Positions 14,514-21,467 of a DNA stretch of 21,467 nucleotides are shown here, in pieces. Numbering within the stretch: the stretch's first letter is position 1; every line of letters begins with the position of its first letter. The notes below the pieces were generated by a model, which was not told where the DNA came from, did not search any database, and was given only the letters and a program-made list of their open reading frames with translations. A program made the position numbers and the translations under genes. Source of the DNA: Thermoplasmata archaeon (GTDB lineage: Archaea; Thermoplasmatota; Thermoplasmata; UBA184); assembly GCA_027314845.1 (NCBI GenBank), contig DAHVAA010000005.1:1-21467 (forward strand), given 5' to 3'.

Positions 14514-14521
14514 CTATAAAT
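14514..14521 (+). promoter_or_regulatory. Strong box A promoter of the arg/lys operon
   Basis: The TATAAA core lies at 14515-14520, the best TATA match in the window. Its centre is about 42 nt before the argG GTG, leaving a leader of about 16 nt that contains GGAG 6 nt before the start. Confidence 0.8.
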
Positions 14522-14526
14522 TGGTG

Positions 14527-14538
14527 CCGACCGGTCGG
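14527..14538. promoter_or_regulatory. 12-bp palindrome between TATA box and transcription start
   Basis: CCGACCGGTCGG is perfectly self-complementary and lies in the -16 to -5 region of the predicted promoter. A dimeric repressor there would block RNA polymerase. GC-rich palindromes can arise by chance in this genome. Confidence 0.35.
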
Positions 14539-14558
14539 GACCTCGTTCGGAGCCGCGC

Positions 14559-15794
14559 GTGACGAAGTCGAAGGTGGTCCTGGCGTATTCCGGCGGGCTT
14601 GACACCTCGGTGGCGATCCCCTGGCTGAAGGAGTCGAAGGGGGCAGAGGTCGTGGCCGTGACCGTCGATGTCGGCCAGCCGGTCGACCTCGAGCGGGTCC
14701 GCCAGAAGGCGCTCGCGTCCGGCGCCGCGAAGGCCTACGTTGCGGACGTACGCGCGGAGTACGCGAGGGAGTTCCTCGGTCCGGCGCTGCGGGCGAACGC
14801 GCTCTACGAGGGGGTGTACCCGCTCAGCACCGCCCTCGCCCGGCCGTTGATCGCGCGGCACCTGGTCTCCGTAGCCAAGGCCGAAGGGGCCGGGTTCGTC
14901 GCCCACGGGTGCACGGGGAAAGGGAACGACCAGGTACGGTTCGACCTCTCGACGACCGCGCTCGCGCCCGAGCTCGAGGTCGTCGCTCCTGCCCGGGAAT
15001 GGGGGATGACGCGAGAGGAGGAGATCGCGTACGCCGCGGCCCACCACGTCCCGGTCGACGCAACGAAATCCTCACCCTACAGCACGGACGAGAACCTCTG
15101 GGGTCGGTCGGTCGAGTGCGGGATCTTGGAGGACCCTGCGGTAGAACCTCCCGAGGAGGTCTACGGCTGGACCCGGTCGCCGGCGGCCGCCCCGGACGTT
15201 CCGGAGTATCTGACCATCTCTTTTGAGCAGGGGCTCCCCGTGGCCCTCGGCGGTCGGGAGCTCCCCCTCCACGAGCTCATCGCCGAGCTGAACCGCCTGG
15301 CGGGGGCTCATGGCGTGGGCCGGATCGACCATCTCGAGTCCCGCGTGGTCGGCATCAAGTCCCGCGAGGTCTACGAATGCCCCGCCGCCGTGGTACTGAT
15401 CGCCGCGCACCAGGCGCTCGAGGCGCTCGTCCTGCCCCGGGACCTCCTGGACTTCAAGCGGGGGGTCGAGCAGCGCTACGCGCAGCTGGTCTACGACGGC
15501 CTCTGGTTCACTCCGTTGAGGGAAGCGCTCGACGCGTTCGTGGGGTCGACCCAAGAACGGGTTTCGGGAGAGGTCGCGATGAAGCTTTTCAAGGGAGCCG
15601 CCCGGGTCTCCGGGCGTCGATCCCCGAATGCCCTGTACCAGGGGGCGCTCGCGACGTACTCTTCGGGCGACCAGTTCCGGCGACAGATGGCGGAGGGGTT
15701 CATCTACGTCTGGGGGCTCCCCACGCGCACCTGGGCGGCGATCGGGAGCCGGGCCTCTCCAACGCTCTCGGCCGCGACAGCTCCGCGTCCCTGA
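14559..15794 (+). CDS. argG: Argininosuccinate synthase
   Basis: This 411-aa enzyme joins citrulline and aspartate with ATP to give argininosuccinate, the second-last step of arginine synthesis. The N-terminal ATP loop AYSGGLDTS (9-17) is intact. It is followed by the conserved blocks YPLSTALARPLIA, HGCTGKGNDQVRF and WGRSVECGILEDP. Length is normal. The start is GTG at 14559-14561, with GGAG 6 nt upstream and a strong TATA box. It opens the operon and is 21 bp from argH. Confidence 0.97.
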   Translation: MTKSKVVLAYSGGLDTSVAIPWLKESKGAEVVAVTVDVGQPVDLERVRQKALASGAAKAYVADVRAEYAREFLGPALRANALYEGVYPLSTALARPLIARHLVSVAKAEGAGFVAHGCTGKGNDQVRFDLSTTALAPELEVVAPAREWGMTREEEIAYAAAHHVPVDATKSSPYSTDENLWGRSVECGILEDPAVEPPEEVYGWTRSPAAAPDVPEYLTISFEQGLPVALGGRELPLHELIAELNRLAGAHGVGRIDHLESRVVGIKSREVYECPAAVVLIAAHQALEALVLPRDLLDFKRGVEQRYAQLVYDGLWFTPLREALDAFVGSTQERVSGEVAMKLFKGAARVSGRRSPNALYQGALATYSSGDQFRRQMAEGFIYVWGLPTRTWAAIGSRASPTLSAATAPRP

Positions 15795-15815
15795 GAAGGA
15801 CCGGCCTCCTCGCTC

Positions 15816-17237
15816 ATGTCGGATCCTCCTCCGCCGCCGTCCTACGTTCGCGTCCCCAGCGTGCGGTTCCTCGGTTCGCTCGAGGTCGACCAGGCGCTCG
15901 CCCGGTGCGACCTCGCCGGAAGTGTCGCGCACGTGGAGATGCTCGCCCGAGCCGGGCTCATCTCGCCGCCGGAGCGGACCCAGCTTCTCGAGGGACTACG
16001 ACGTCTCGGACGCGAGGTCGCCACGGGTACGTTCCCGTGGCGGGCGGAGCTCGAGGACGTCCACACGAACCTCGAGTCGCGCCTGACGGAGCTTATCGGG
16101 CCAGCGGGGGGGAAGCTCCACACCGCCCGGAGCCGCAATGACCAGGTCGCGCTCGACGAGCGGCTCTTCCTTCGGAGCGCAGTAGCCGAGGTCGTTCACG
16201 GACTTCTCGCCCTCGAGACCGCTATCCTGGCCCGAGCTCGGACCGAGGCGGGCACGCCGATGCCGGGCTACACGCACCTCCAGCGGGCGCAACCGGTGAC
16301 GGTCGGGCACTGGCTTCTTGCCCACTTCTGGCGGTTCGAGCGCGACCTGGACCGCCTGCGCGCCACGATGGCGCGCGCGAACGTCTCGCCGCTCGGCGCC
16401 GGAGCCATCGCGGGCTCGACCCTCCCGATCGACCCGGCGTTCGTCGCCGAGCGGCTCGGGTTCGACCGGCCGTTCGAGAACTCGATGGATGCGGTGAGCG
16501 ACCGCGACTATTTCGCCGAGCTCCTGTTCGACCTGAGCCTCCTTGCCGTTCACTTGAGCGCCGTCGGGGAGGAGGTGGTGCTCTACGCCACCAAGGAGTT
16601 CGGGTTCCTCGAGCGCAACTCCGCCCTCGGGTCCGGCAGCAGCCTGATGCCGCAGAAACGCAACCCCGACGTCGCCGAGCTGGTGCGGGGGAAGACGGGG
16701 CGGGTTGTGGGAGACCTCGTTGCGCTGCTGACGACCCTCAAGGGGCTTCCGCTCAGCTACGACCGGGACCTGCAGGAGGACAAGGCGCCGGTCCTCGACG
16801 CGGTCCGAACGGTCTCGTCAGTCCTCGACGCGACGCGCTCCCTGGTCGAGGGCCTTACGTTCATCTCCCGTCCCCTGGAAGCCGCGGTGGCAGACCCCGA
16901 GCTTTTCGCGACCGACCTGGCGGAGACCCTAGTGGGCCGCGGGGTTCCGTTCCGGACGGCGCATGAGACCATCGGCGCCCTCTACGCCGGAGGCTCCCCT
17001 CCGGGTCCCGAAGCACTCGCGGGCGCTCTCGGACCTTCGACGAGCTTGTCGGCTTCCCCGTTCGACCCCGTTCGCTCCTTGGACCGCCGGGCCTCCCCCG
17101 GCGGCCCCGGTCCGGTGGCGGTCGGCCACCAGATCGCGACCGCGGAGTCCCGGCTCGCCGGCCACCGCGCCTTCCTCTCCTCGCTCGACCGCCAGGTCGG
17201 GCTGATCGAGGAGCTACTCAGCGAGGATCAGCGATGA
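15816..17237 (+). CDS. argH: Argininosuccinate lyase
   Basis: This 473-aa enzyme splits argininosuccinate into arginine and fumarate. It shows the fumarase/aspartase-superfamily signature GSSLMPQKRNP (274-284) with the catalytic Ser, the HTARSRNDQV block (102-111), YTHLQRAQPV with His154, and the late GGPGPVAV segment. The usual LWGGRF start of ArgH is absent, and a Pro-rich stretch (SDPPPPPS) takes its place. The ATG at 15816-15818 gives the expected domain spacing. The stop overlaps lysW as ATGA. Confidence 0.97.
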   Translation: MSDPPPPPSYVRVPSVRFLGSLEVDQALARCDLAGSVAHVEMLARAGLISPPERTQLLEGLRRLGREVATGTFPWRAELEDVHTNLESRLTELIGPAGGKLHTARSRNDQVALDERLFLRSAVAEVVHGLLALETAILARARTEAGTPMPGYTHLQRAQPVTVGHWLLAHFWRFERDLDRLRATMARANVSPLGAGAIAGSTLPIDPAFVAERLGFDRPFENSMDAVSDRDYFAELLFDLSLLAVHLSAVGEEVVLYATKEFGFLERNSALGSGSSLMPQKRNPDVAELVRGKTGRVVGDLVALLTTLKGLPLSYDRDLQEDKAPVLDAVRTVSSVLDATRSLVEGLTFISRPLEAAVADPELFATDLAETLVGRGVPFRTAHETIGALYAGGSPPGPEALAGALGPSTSLSASPFDPVRSLDRRASPGGPGPVAVGHQIATAESRLAGHRAFLSSLDRQVGLIEELLSEDQR

Positions 17238-17395
17238 CGCAATGCCCAGAGTGTGAGGCGACCGTGGAGAACCGAACGATGGTGACCGGCGAGATCTTTC
17301 CGTGCCGGGACTGCGGGACCGAGCTCGAGGTCATGAGCAGCGACCCGTTCACCGTGGAGCCCGCCCCGAAAGAGGCCGAGGACTGGGGTGAGTGA
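17234..17395 (+). CDS. lysW: Amino-group carrier protein LysW
   Basis: This 53-aa carrier protein holds the growing lysine or ornithine precursor on its C-terminal glutamate, protecting its amino group. All hallmarks are present: a zinc knuckle made of C4-PE-C7 and C24-RD-C27, a very acidic body, and the C-terminal EDWGE whose last residue (Glu53) is the attachment point. The ATG at 17234-17236 overlaps the argH stop (ATGA), and its own stop is overlapped 8 nt by lysX. It is the partner of LysX, LysZ, LysY, LysJ and LysK encoded downstream. It is easily missed because of its size. Confidence 0.97.
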   Translation: MTQCPECEATVENRTMVTGEIFPCRDCGTELEVMSSDPFTVEPAPKEAEDWGE

Positions 17396-18239
17396 CGGGT
17401 TCCGGCTCGGGATCTTCTACACGATCATCCGCCCTGAGGAGAAGTGGCTCCTCGCGGCGGCCGAGGCGAGGGGTATCCCGGTCGAACGGTGGGACGACGG
17501 CGAGGTGACGTTCGGCCTCGAAACCCCTGCGGGTCTCCCGGACGTCGTGCTCAATCGGTCCGTCAGTCACTCCCGCGCGACCTACGCCGGATGGTGCTTC
17601 GCGCACTACCGCGTGCCGACCGTGAACCGTCCGGAGGTGCTCGACCTCGCGGGGGACAAGATCCGGACCTCGCTCTGCCTCGCGGAGCACGGGGTCCCGA
17701 CCCCGAGGACCCAGGTCGCCCTTTCGCCCGAAGCGGCGATCCGGGCGGTCGAGGCCATCGGCTACCCCGCCGTACTCAAGCCGTCCGTGGGCTCCTGGGG
17801 TCGCCTGATGGCCAAGGTCGACGACCGCGAATCCGCGGTCCAGTTGATCGAGCACAAGAGCGCGCTCCCCGCCCCGATCCACTCGATCTTCTACGTGCAG
17901 GAGTACGTGCCCAAACCCGACCGGGACCTGAGGGTGTTCGTGGTCGGCGAGGAGCCGGTGGCCGCGATGTATCGCCGGTCGACCGAGTGGCGCACCAACG
18001 CCGCACGGGGCGGCTCGGTGGAGGCCGCGCCGTTGACCCCGGAGCTGACCGAGCTGTCGCTACGCGCGGCCCGAGCCGTCGGGGGCGGGGTGCTAGCGGT
18101 GGACCTGATGGAGTCGCCGAACGGCCTGGTCGTCCACGAGGTGAACCCGACCCCTGAGTTCAAGGCGCTCACCGGCGCCACCGGGGTGGACATCGCGGCG
18201 AAGATCGTCGACTACGCGGTCGAGGTCGGCCGGCGATGA
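17388..18239 (+). CDS. lysX: LysW ligase LysX (ATP-grasp; glutamate and/or alpha-aminoadipate)
   Basis: This 283-aa RimK-like ATP-grasp ligase attaches the amino group of alpha-aminoadipate (lysine route) or glutamate (arginine route) to the C-terminal Glu of LysW. It has the ATP-binding stretch AVLKPSVGSWGRLMAK (128-143), YVQEYVP (169-175) and the metal/substrate block HEVNPTPEFK (250-259). The start GTG at 17388-17390 overlaps lysW by 8 nt (GTGAGTGA). The operon context with argG and argH favours glutamate as at least one substrate, but the sequence alone does not let me separate LysX, ArgX or a bifunctional type. Confidence 0.93.
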   Translation: MSDGFRLGIFYTIIRPEEKWLLAAAEARGIPVERWDDGEVTFGLETPAGLPDVVLNRSVSHSRATYAGWCFAHYRVPTVNRPEVLDLAGDKIRTSLCLAEHGVPTPRTQVALSPEAAIRAVEAIGYPAVLKPSVGSWGRLMAKVDDRESAVQLIEHKSALPAPIHSIFYVQEYVPKPDRDLRVFVVGEEPVAAMYRRSTEWRTNAARGGSVEAAPLTPELTELSLRAARAVGGGVLAVDLMESPNGLVVHEVNPTPEFKALTGATGVDIAAKIVDYAVEVGRR

Positions 18240-19261
18240 AGGTCGGAATCGTCGGTGGGTCCGGGTACGTCGGGGGTGAACTCCTCCGCCTCCTGCTCCG
18301 TCATCCGGCGGCCGAGGTCGTCCAGGTCACGTCGGACTCGATGGCCGGGCGGCCGATCGGGCGGGCCCATCCGAACCTGCGAAAGGTCAGCCCGTTGACC
18401 TTCGTTCCGCATTCCGAGCTCAAAGCGGCCGACGTGACGTTCGTCGCGACCCCCCACGGCGAATCGATGGGACGGACCCCCGAGCTGCTCGCGAGCGGCG
18501 GGATCGTCATCGACCTCTCCGCGGATTTTCGCCTTCGCGACCCCGCGATGTATCCGAAGTATTACCGGGCAGAGCACCCGCGTCCCGACCTCCTCGCCCA
18601 GGCGGTCCTAGGGCTCCCCGAGCTGTATCGCGAGCCGCTGAAGCGCGCCTCGCTGATCGCGGTGCCGGGATGCATCTCCACGGCGGCCATCCTCGCCCTC
18701 CGACCGCTCACCGTCGGCGGCTGGACCGGCCCGTCGCCCGTCGTCGTCGATGCGAAGAGCGGTTCATCGGCCAGCGGCCGGGATTCTGGTCCGGCCGGGC
18801 TTCACGCCGAACGTTCCGGGGTGATGCGGGCCTACGCGCCCGAAGGGCACCGTCACACCGCCGAGATCGAGCAGGAGACCGGGGCGCGCGTCGCGCTGTC
18901 CTGCCACGGTGTCGAAGCGGTCCGGGGCGTGCTCGCTACGTGTCACGCGTTCCTATCGAGACCGGTCGACGAAAAGGATCTTTGGCGGGCCTACCGGGCC
19001 GCGTACGGGACCGAGCCGTTCGTCCGTATCGTCCACGAGTCGGACGGCCTGTACCGCGAGCCCGAACCGAAGATCCTCGCCGGCACCAACTTCTGTGATG
19101 TCGGTTTCGCGCTCGACCGCCATGCCGACCGCGTCGTCGCGATCTCCGCGCTCGACAACCTGATGAAAGGGGCCGCGGGGGCCGCGGTCCAGTGCTTCAA
19201 CGTCCGCTTCGGCCTTCCCGAGACCACTGGCCTCGAGTTCCTCGGGCTGCACCCGATCTAG
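18236..19261 (+). CDS. lysY: LysW-aminoadipyl/glutamyl-phosphate reductase
   Basis: This 341-aa ArgC-type NADPH dehydrogenase reduces the LysW-bound acyl phosphate to the semialdehyde. It shows the Rossmann motif VGIVGGSGYVGGE (3-15), LSADFRLRD (94-102) and the active-site Cys146 in VPGCISTA. The ATG at 18236-18238 overlaps the lysX stop as ATGA. It acts between LysZ and LysJ. Confidence 0.95.
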   Translation: MKVGIVGGSGYVGGELLRLLLRHPAAEVVQVTSDSMAGRPIGRAHPNLRKVSPLTFVPHSELKAADVTFVATPHGESMGRTPELLASGGIVIDLSADFRLRDPAMYPKYYRAEHPRPDLLAQAVLGLPELYREPLKRASLIAVPGCISTAAILALRPLTVGGWTGPSPVVVDAKSGSSASGRDSGPAGLHAERSGVMRAYAPEGHRHTAEIEQETGARVALSCHGVEAVRGVLATCHAFLSRPVDEKDLWRAYRAAYGTEPFVRIVHESDGLYREPEPKILAGTNFCDVGFALDRHADRVVAISALDNLMKGAAGAAVQCFNVRFGLPETTGLEFLGLHPI

Positions 19262-19265
19262 GAGG
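19261..19265 (+). promoter_or_regulatory. Shine-Dalgarno of lysZ
   Basis: GGAGG begins on the last base of the lysY stop codon, 4 nt before the lysZ ATG at 19270. It fixes the lysZ start against an in-frame upstream extension that overlaps lysY. Confidence 0.75.
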
Positions 19266-19269
19266 GTGG

Positions 19270-20064
19270 ATGACGCTGGTCGTCAAGGTCGGCGGAGCGG
19301 TCGGGAACTCCGCCGAGCCCGTGCTCGCGGACCTCGCACGCCGCTCGGACTTCGTGCTGGTCCACGGGGGGTCCGCCGAGGTCGACCGCCTGGGCGAGGC
19401 CCTGGGTCGCCCGTCGGAGTACTACACGTCTCCGAGCGGGGTCGTTTCCCGGCGGTGCGACCCGGCGCACCTCGAGATCGTTCTGCTCGCGCTTTCGGGA
19501 AAGGTGCAGACCGAGCTCGTGAGCGCGCTCGTCCGCCTGGGCCGTCGACCGGTCGGTCTCTCCGGGGTCGACGGACGCCTGCTCCTCGCCCGTCGGAAGG
19601 AGGGGATCCGTGCCGTGGTCGATGGCCGTGTGGTCCACCTCGCGGATGACCAATCCGGAACGCTCGAGTCGGTGAACGCGGACCTCCTCCGGCTGCTGCT
19701 GAACGGGGGGTTCACCCCGGTGGTCGGTCCTCCTGCCGTCACCGCGGGCGGCGAGGTCGTGAACGTCGACGCCGACCGGGCCGCGGCACGCGTGGCGGCG
19801 GCCCTGGGGGCCGAGGCGCTGCTGCTGCTCACGAACGTCCCGGGTCTCTTGAGAGATGTCCGCGACCCCTCAAGCCGGATCCCTCGCGTCACCCGGTCCG
19901 GTCTCGAGGAGGCGCTGTCGTTCGCGCAAGGGCGGATGCGCAAGAAGCTCGTGGCGGCGCGCGAAGCGCTGGACGGAGGTGTACCCCGGGTCGTCATCGC
20001 ACCCTCGAGCGGCCCGTCCCCGGTCGAGCGCGCTCTTTCCGGTCAGGGGACCGTGATCGAATGA
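19270..20064 (+). CDS. lysZ: LysW-aminoadipate/glutamate kinase
   Basis: This 264-aa kinase of the acetylglutamate/amino-acid kinase family phosphorylates the LysW-bound side-chain carboxylate. The ATP/substrate loop KVGGAVG (6-12), VHGGSAEVDRLG (31-42), the LysZ-type ARRKEGIRAVVDGR block and the end motif GRMRKKLVAA are visible. It uses the ATG at 19270 with GGAGG 4 nt upstream. It is the only member of the lys block that does not overlap its preceding gene, so it is reinitiated with its own ribosome site. Its stop overlaps lysJ as ATGA. Confidence 0.95.
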   Translation: MTLVVKVGGAVGNSAEPVLADLARRSDFVLVHGGSAEVDRLGEALGRPSEYYTSPSGVVSRRCDPAHLEIVLLALSGKVQTELVSALVRLGRRPVGLSGVDGRLLLARRKEGIRAVVDGRVVHLADDQSGTLESVNADLLRLLLNGGFTPVVGPPAVTAGGEVVNVDADRAAARVAAALGAEALLLLTNVPGLLRDVRDPSSRIPRVTRSGLEEALSFAQGRMRKKLVAAREALDGGVPRVVIAPSSGPSPVERALSGQGTVIE

Positions 20065-21221
20065 GCGGGTCCGAGCTCACCGGGACGCGGGAGTTCGGCG
20101 TCCGGACCGCCGCCCGGCGGAACCTCGTGCGCGGCGAGGGCGCCCGACTGTACGACGCGAGCGGTCGCGTCTACCTCGACCTGGGCGCGACCCACGGGGT
20201 CGGCAATCTCGGGGCCTCCCACCCGGCGGTCGTTCGCGCGATCGAGGCGCAAGCTCGCGAGCTCATCCATCTCGGCAGCGGCTACGCGAACCCCGTGCGC
20301 ACGGCATTCCTCGACCGGCTCGCGGCGCTCTTGCCCCGGTCCCTGAGCCGGGTCTTTCTCTCGAACTCGGGCACGGAGGCGGTGGAGGCGGCGATCAAGA
20401 TCGCGCGCAGCGCGACCGGGCGGTCGAAGGTCGTGGCCGCTCTACGCGGATTCCACGGTCGGACCTACGGGTCGCTCAGCGCGACCTGGCGACGGGAGCT
20501 CCGCGAGCCGTTCGAGCCGCTGGTCCCGGACTTCCTCCACGTCCCGTTCAACGATCCGGGGGCGCTCGAGGGCGCGGTCGACGAATCCACCGCGCTCGTC
20601 CTCCTCGAACCGGTGCAGGGGGAGGGCGGCGTCCACGTCGCGACGCGCGAATTCCTCGCCGCGGCCCGGTCCGTGACCGAGCGGACGGGCGCCCTGCTGG
20701 CGTTCGATGAGGTGCAGACCGGGATCGGTCGTACCGGCCGGCTGTTCGCCTTCGAGCACTGGGGGATCGTTCCGGACGTGCTGCTGCTCGCGAAGTCCCT
20801 CGCGGGCGGGCTCCCGATCGGCGCGACCGTCACCACCGAGGACGTCGCCCGCCGGTTCCGCGGGAGCCACCACTCGACGTTCGGCGGCTCCCCGCTCGTA
20901 TGCGCTGCCGGGCTAGCGGTCCTAGAGACCGTCGTCCGCGATCGGCTCCCCGAGAGGGCGGAGCGGTTGGGGGAGCTGGCGTTCGACCGCCTCCGCCCGC
21001 TCGTACCCGACCACGCCCGAGACCTGCGGGGACTCGGCCTCTTGATCGGTCTCGAACTGAGGGAGAAGGTCGCGCCGTACCTCGAAGCCCTCGAGTCGAA
21101 GGGGTACCTGGCGATCCCGGCCGGTGCGACCGTGCTCCGCCTCCTGCCCCCGCTCGTGATCGGCGAGGAGGAGTTCGCGGCGGGGCTCGACGCGATCGTC
21201 GAGGTGGTCGGCCATGGATGA
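20061..21221 (+). CDS. lysJ: LysW-aminoadipate/glutamate semialdehyde aminotransferase
   Basis: This 386-aa class-III PLP aminotransferase converts the LysW-bound semialdehyde to LysW-lysine or LysW-ornithine, with glutamate as the usual amino donor. It shows NSGTEAVEAAIK (102-113), the PLP aspartate in AFDEVQTGIGRTG (214-226) and the PLP lysine Lys245 in LLAKSLAGGLPIG. Length is normal. The start at 20061 overlaps the lysZ stop by 4 nt. Without context ArgD/acetylornithine aminotransferase would be the alternative; adjacent lysW, lysX and lysK support LysJ. Confidence 0.95.
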   Translation: MSGSELTGTREFGVRTAARRNLVRGEGARLYDASGRVYLDLGATHGVGNLGASHPAVVRAIEAQARELIHLGSGYANPVRTAFLDRLAALLPRSLSRVFLSNSGTEAVEAAIKIARSATGRSKVVAALRGFHGRTYGSLSATWRRELREPFEPLVPDFLHVPFNDPGALEGAVDESTALVLLEPVQGEGGVHVATREFLAAARSVTERTGALLAFDEVQTGIGRTGRLFAFEHWGIVPDVLLLAKSLAGGLPIGATVTTEDVARRFRGSHHSTFGGSPLVCAAGLAVLETVVRDRLPERAERLGELAFDRLRPLVPDHARDLRGLGLLIGLELREKVAPYLEALESKGYLAIPAGATVLRLLPPLVIGEEEFAAGLDAIVEVVGHG

Positions 21222-21467
21222 GCTGGACACCCTCGAACGGCTTGTGCGCCGCTACAGCCCCTCCCGACGGGAGGCTCCGGCGGTCTGGGAATTCGTCCGG
21301 CTCGCCCGGTCCCTCGGATACTCGGCGCGGATCGATGCCGCGGGGAACGGGATCGCGGCCCGGGGCCGGGGGCGCCCCCGGCTCTGGTTCCTCGGGCACA
21401 TCGATACGGTCGAAGGCGAACTCCCCGTCCGCCGGGTCCGCGACCGACTGTACGGCCGGGGTGTCGT
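21214..21467 (+). CDS. lysK: LysW-lysine/ornithine hydrolase, 5' part (cut by window edge)
   Basis: The first 84 residues of an M20-family hydrolase that releases lysine or ornithine from LysW are visible. After an N-terminal helix (MDELDTLERLVRRYSPS) comes the metal-binding LGHIDTVEGELPVR with the H-x-D ligand pair, followed by LYGRGV at the edge, where family members continue to the next Asp ligand. The ATG at 21214-21216 overlaps lysJ by 8 nt. A second ATG at 21218 overlapping the stop is in another frame and does not give this protein. The C-terminal part lies outside the window. Confidence 0.93.
   Translation, partial: MDELDTLERLVRRYSPSRREAPAVWEFVRLARSLGYSARIDAAGNGIAARGRGRPRLWFLGHIDTVEGELPVRRVRDRLYGRGV

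Noticed and set aside
15072..15932. Minus-strand 286-codon frame opposite argG
   Set aside because: It is an antisense shadow of a gene with all ArgG motifs; there is no promoter or domain of its own.
1..21467. CRISPR array or mobile element
   Set aside because: I looked for regularly spaced repeats and transposase or integrase motifs because of the CARF gene and found none.

Overview
This 21.5 kb window is a very GC-rich, densely coding stretch that looks archaeal and most likely comes from an uncultured Thermoplasmatota lineage. The evidence for archaea is: a geranylgeranyl-reductase-family gene (archaeal lipid saturation) beside its ferredoxin; a CARF-wHTH regulator of the HFX_2341 type; the LysW carrier-protein pathway; and A/T-rich box A (TATA) elements about 24-29 nt upstream of start codons, as in leaderless archaeal genes. 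The phylum assignment is inferred from gene content and cannot be proven from this window alone.

Left part, 1-8.7 kb, all on the minus strand. Reading in the direction of transcription: (a) a GH133-like amylo-alpha-1,6-glucosidase preceded by a coupled 160-aa protein of unknown function; (b) an ABC-2 exporter (ATPase plus permease) followed by a flavin reductase; (c) thioredoxin reductase under its own box A promoter; (d) a 2[4Fe-4S] ferredoxin, a geranylgeranyl reductase and two proteins of unknown function, the last cut by the window edge. The glucosidase has no AUG, GUG or UUG start in a sensible place. Its frame begins at a CTG that overlaps the preceding stop as CTGA, or alternatively the two frames are joined by a shift.

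Middle, 8.7-14.5 kb. A 328-bp gene-free interval holds several strong hairpins and a perfect 12-bp palindrome. It lies next to an orphan CARF-wHTH regulator, which is divergent from a stand-alone methylenetetrahydrofolate-reductase-like gene. Then comes a nickel operon on the minus strand: a NiCoT-family permease, the nickel regulator NikR with all four Ni ligands, and an M29-aminopeptidase-like protein in which every metal-ligand motif appears to be replaced. The nickel promoter carries an inverted repeat that could be the NikR operator. An ACT-domain protein of unknown function is divergent from the next operon.

Right part, 14.5 kb to the end, plus strand. A strong TATA box flanked by two palindromes drives argG-argH-lysW-lysX-lysY-lysZ-lysJ-lysK, with lysK cut at the edge. 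LysW is a 53-aa carrier protein. LysX attaches glutamate and/or alpha-aminoadipate to it, LysZ, LysY and LysJ convert the side chain, and LysK releases ornithine and/or lysine. ArgG and ArgH then finish arginine. The gene set therefore points to LysW-dependent arginine synthesis, possibly shared with lysine. Most junctions are 4-8 nt stop/start overlaps, so the operon is probably translationally coupled.
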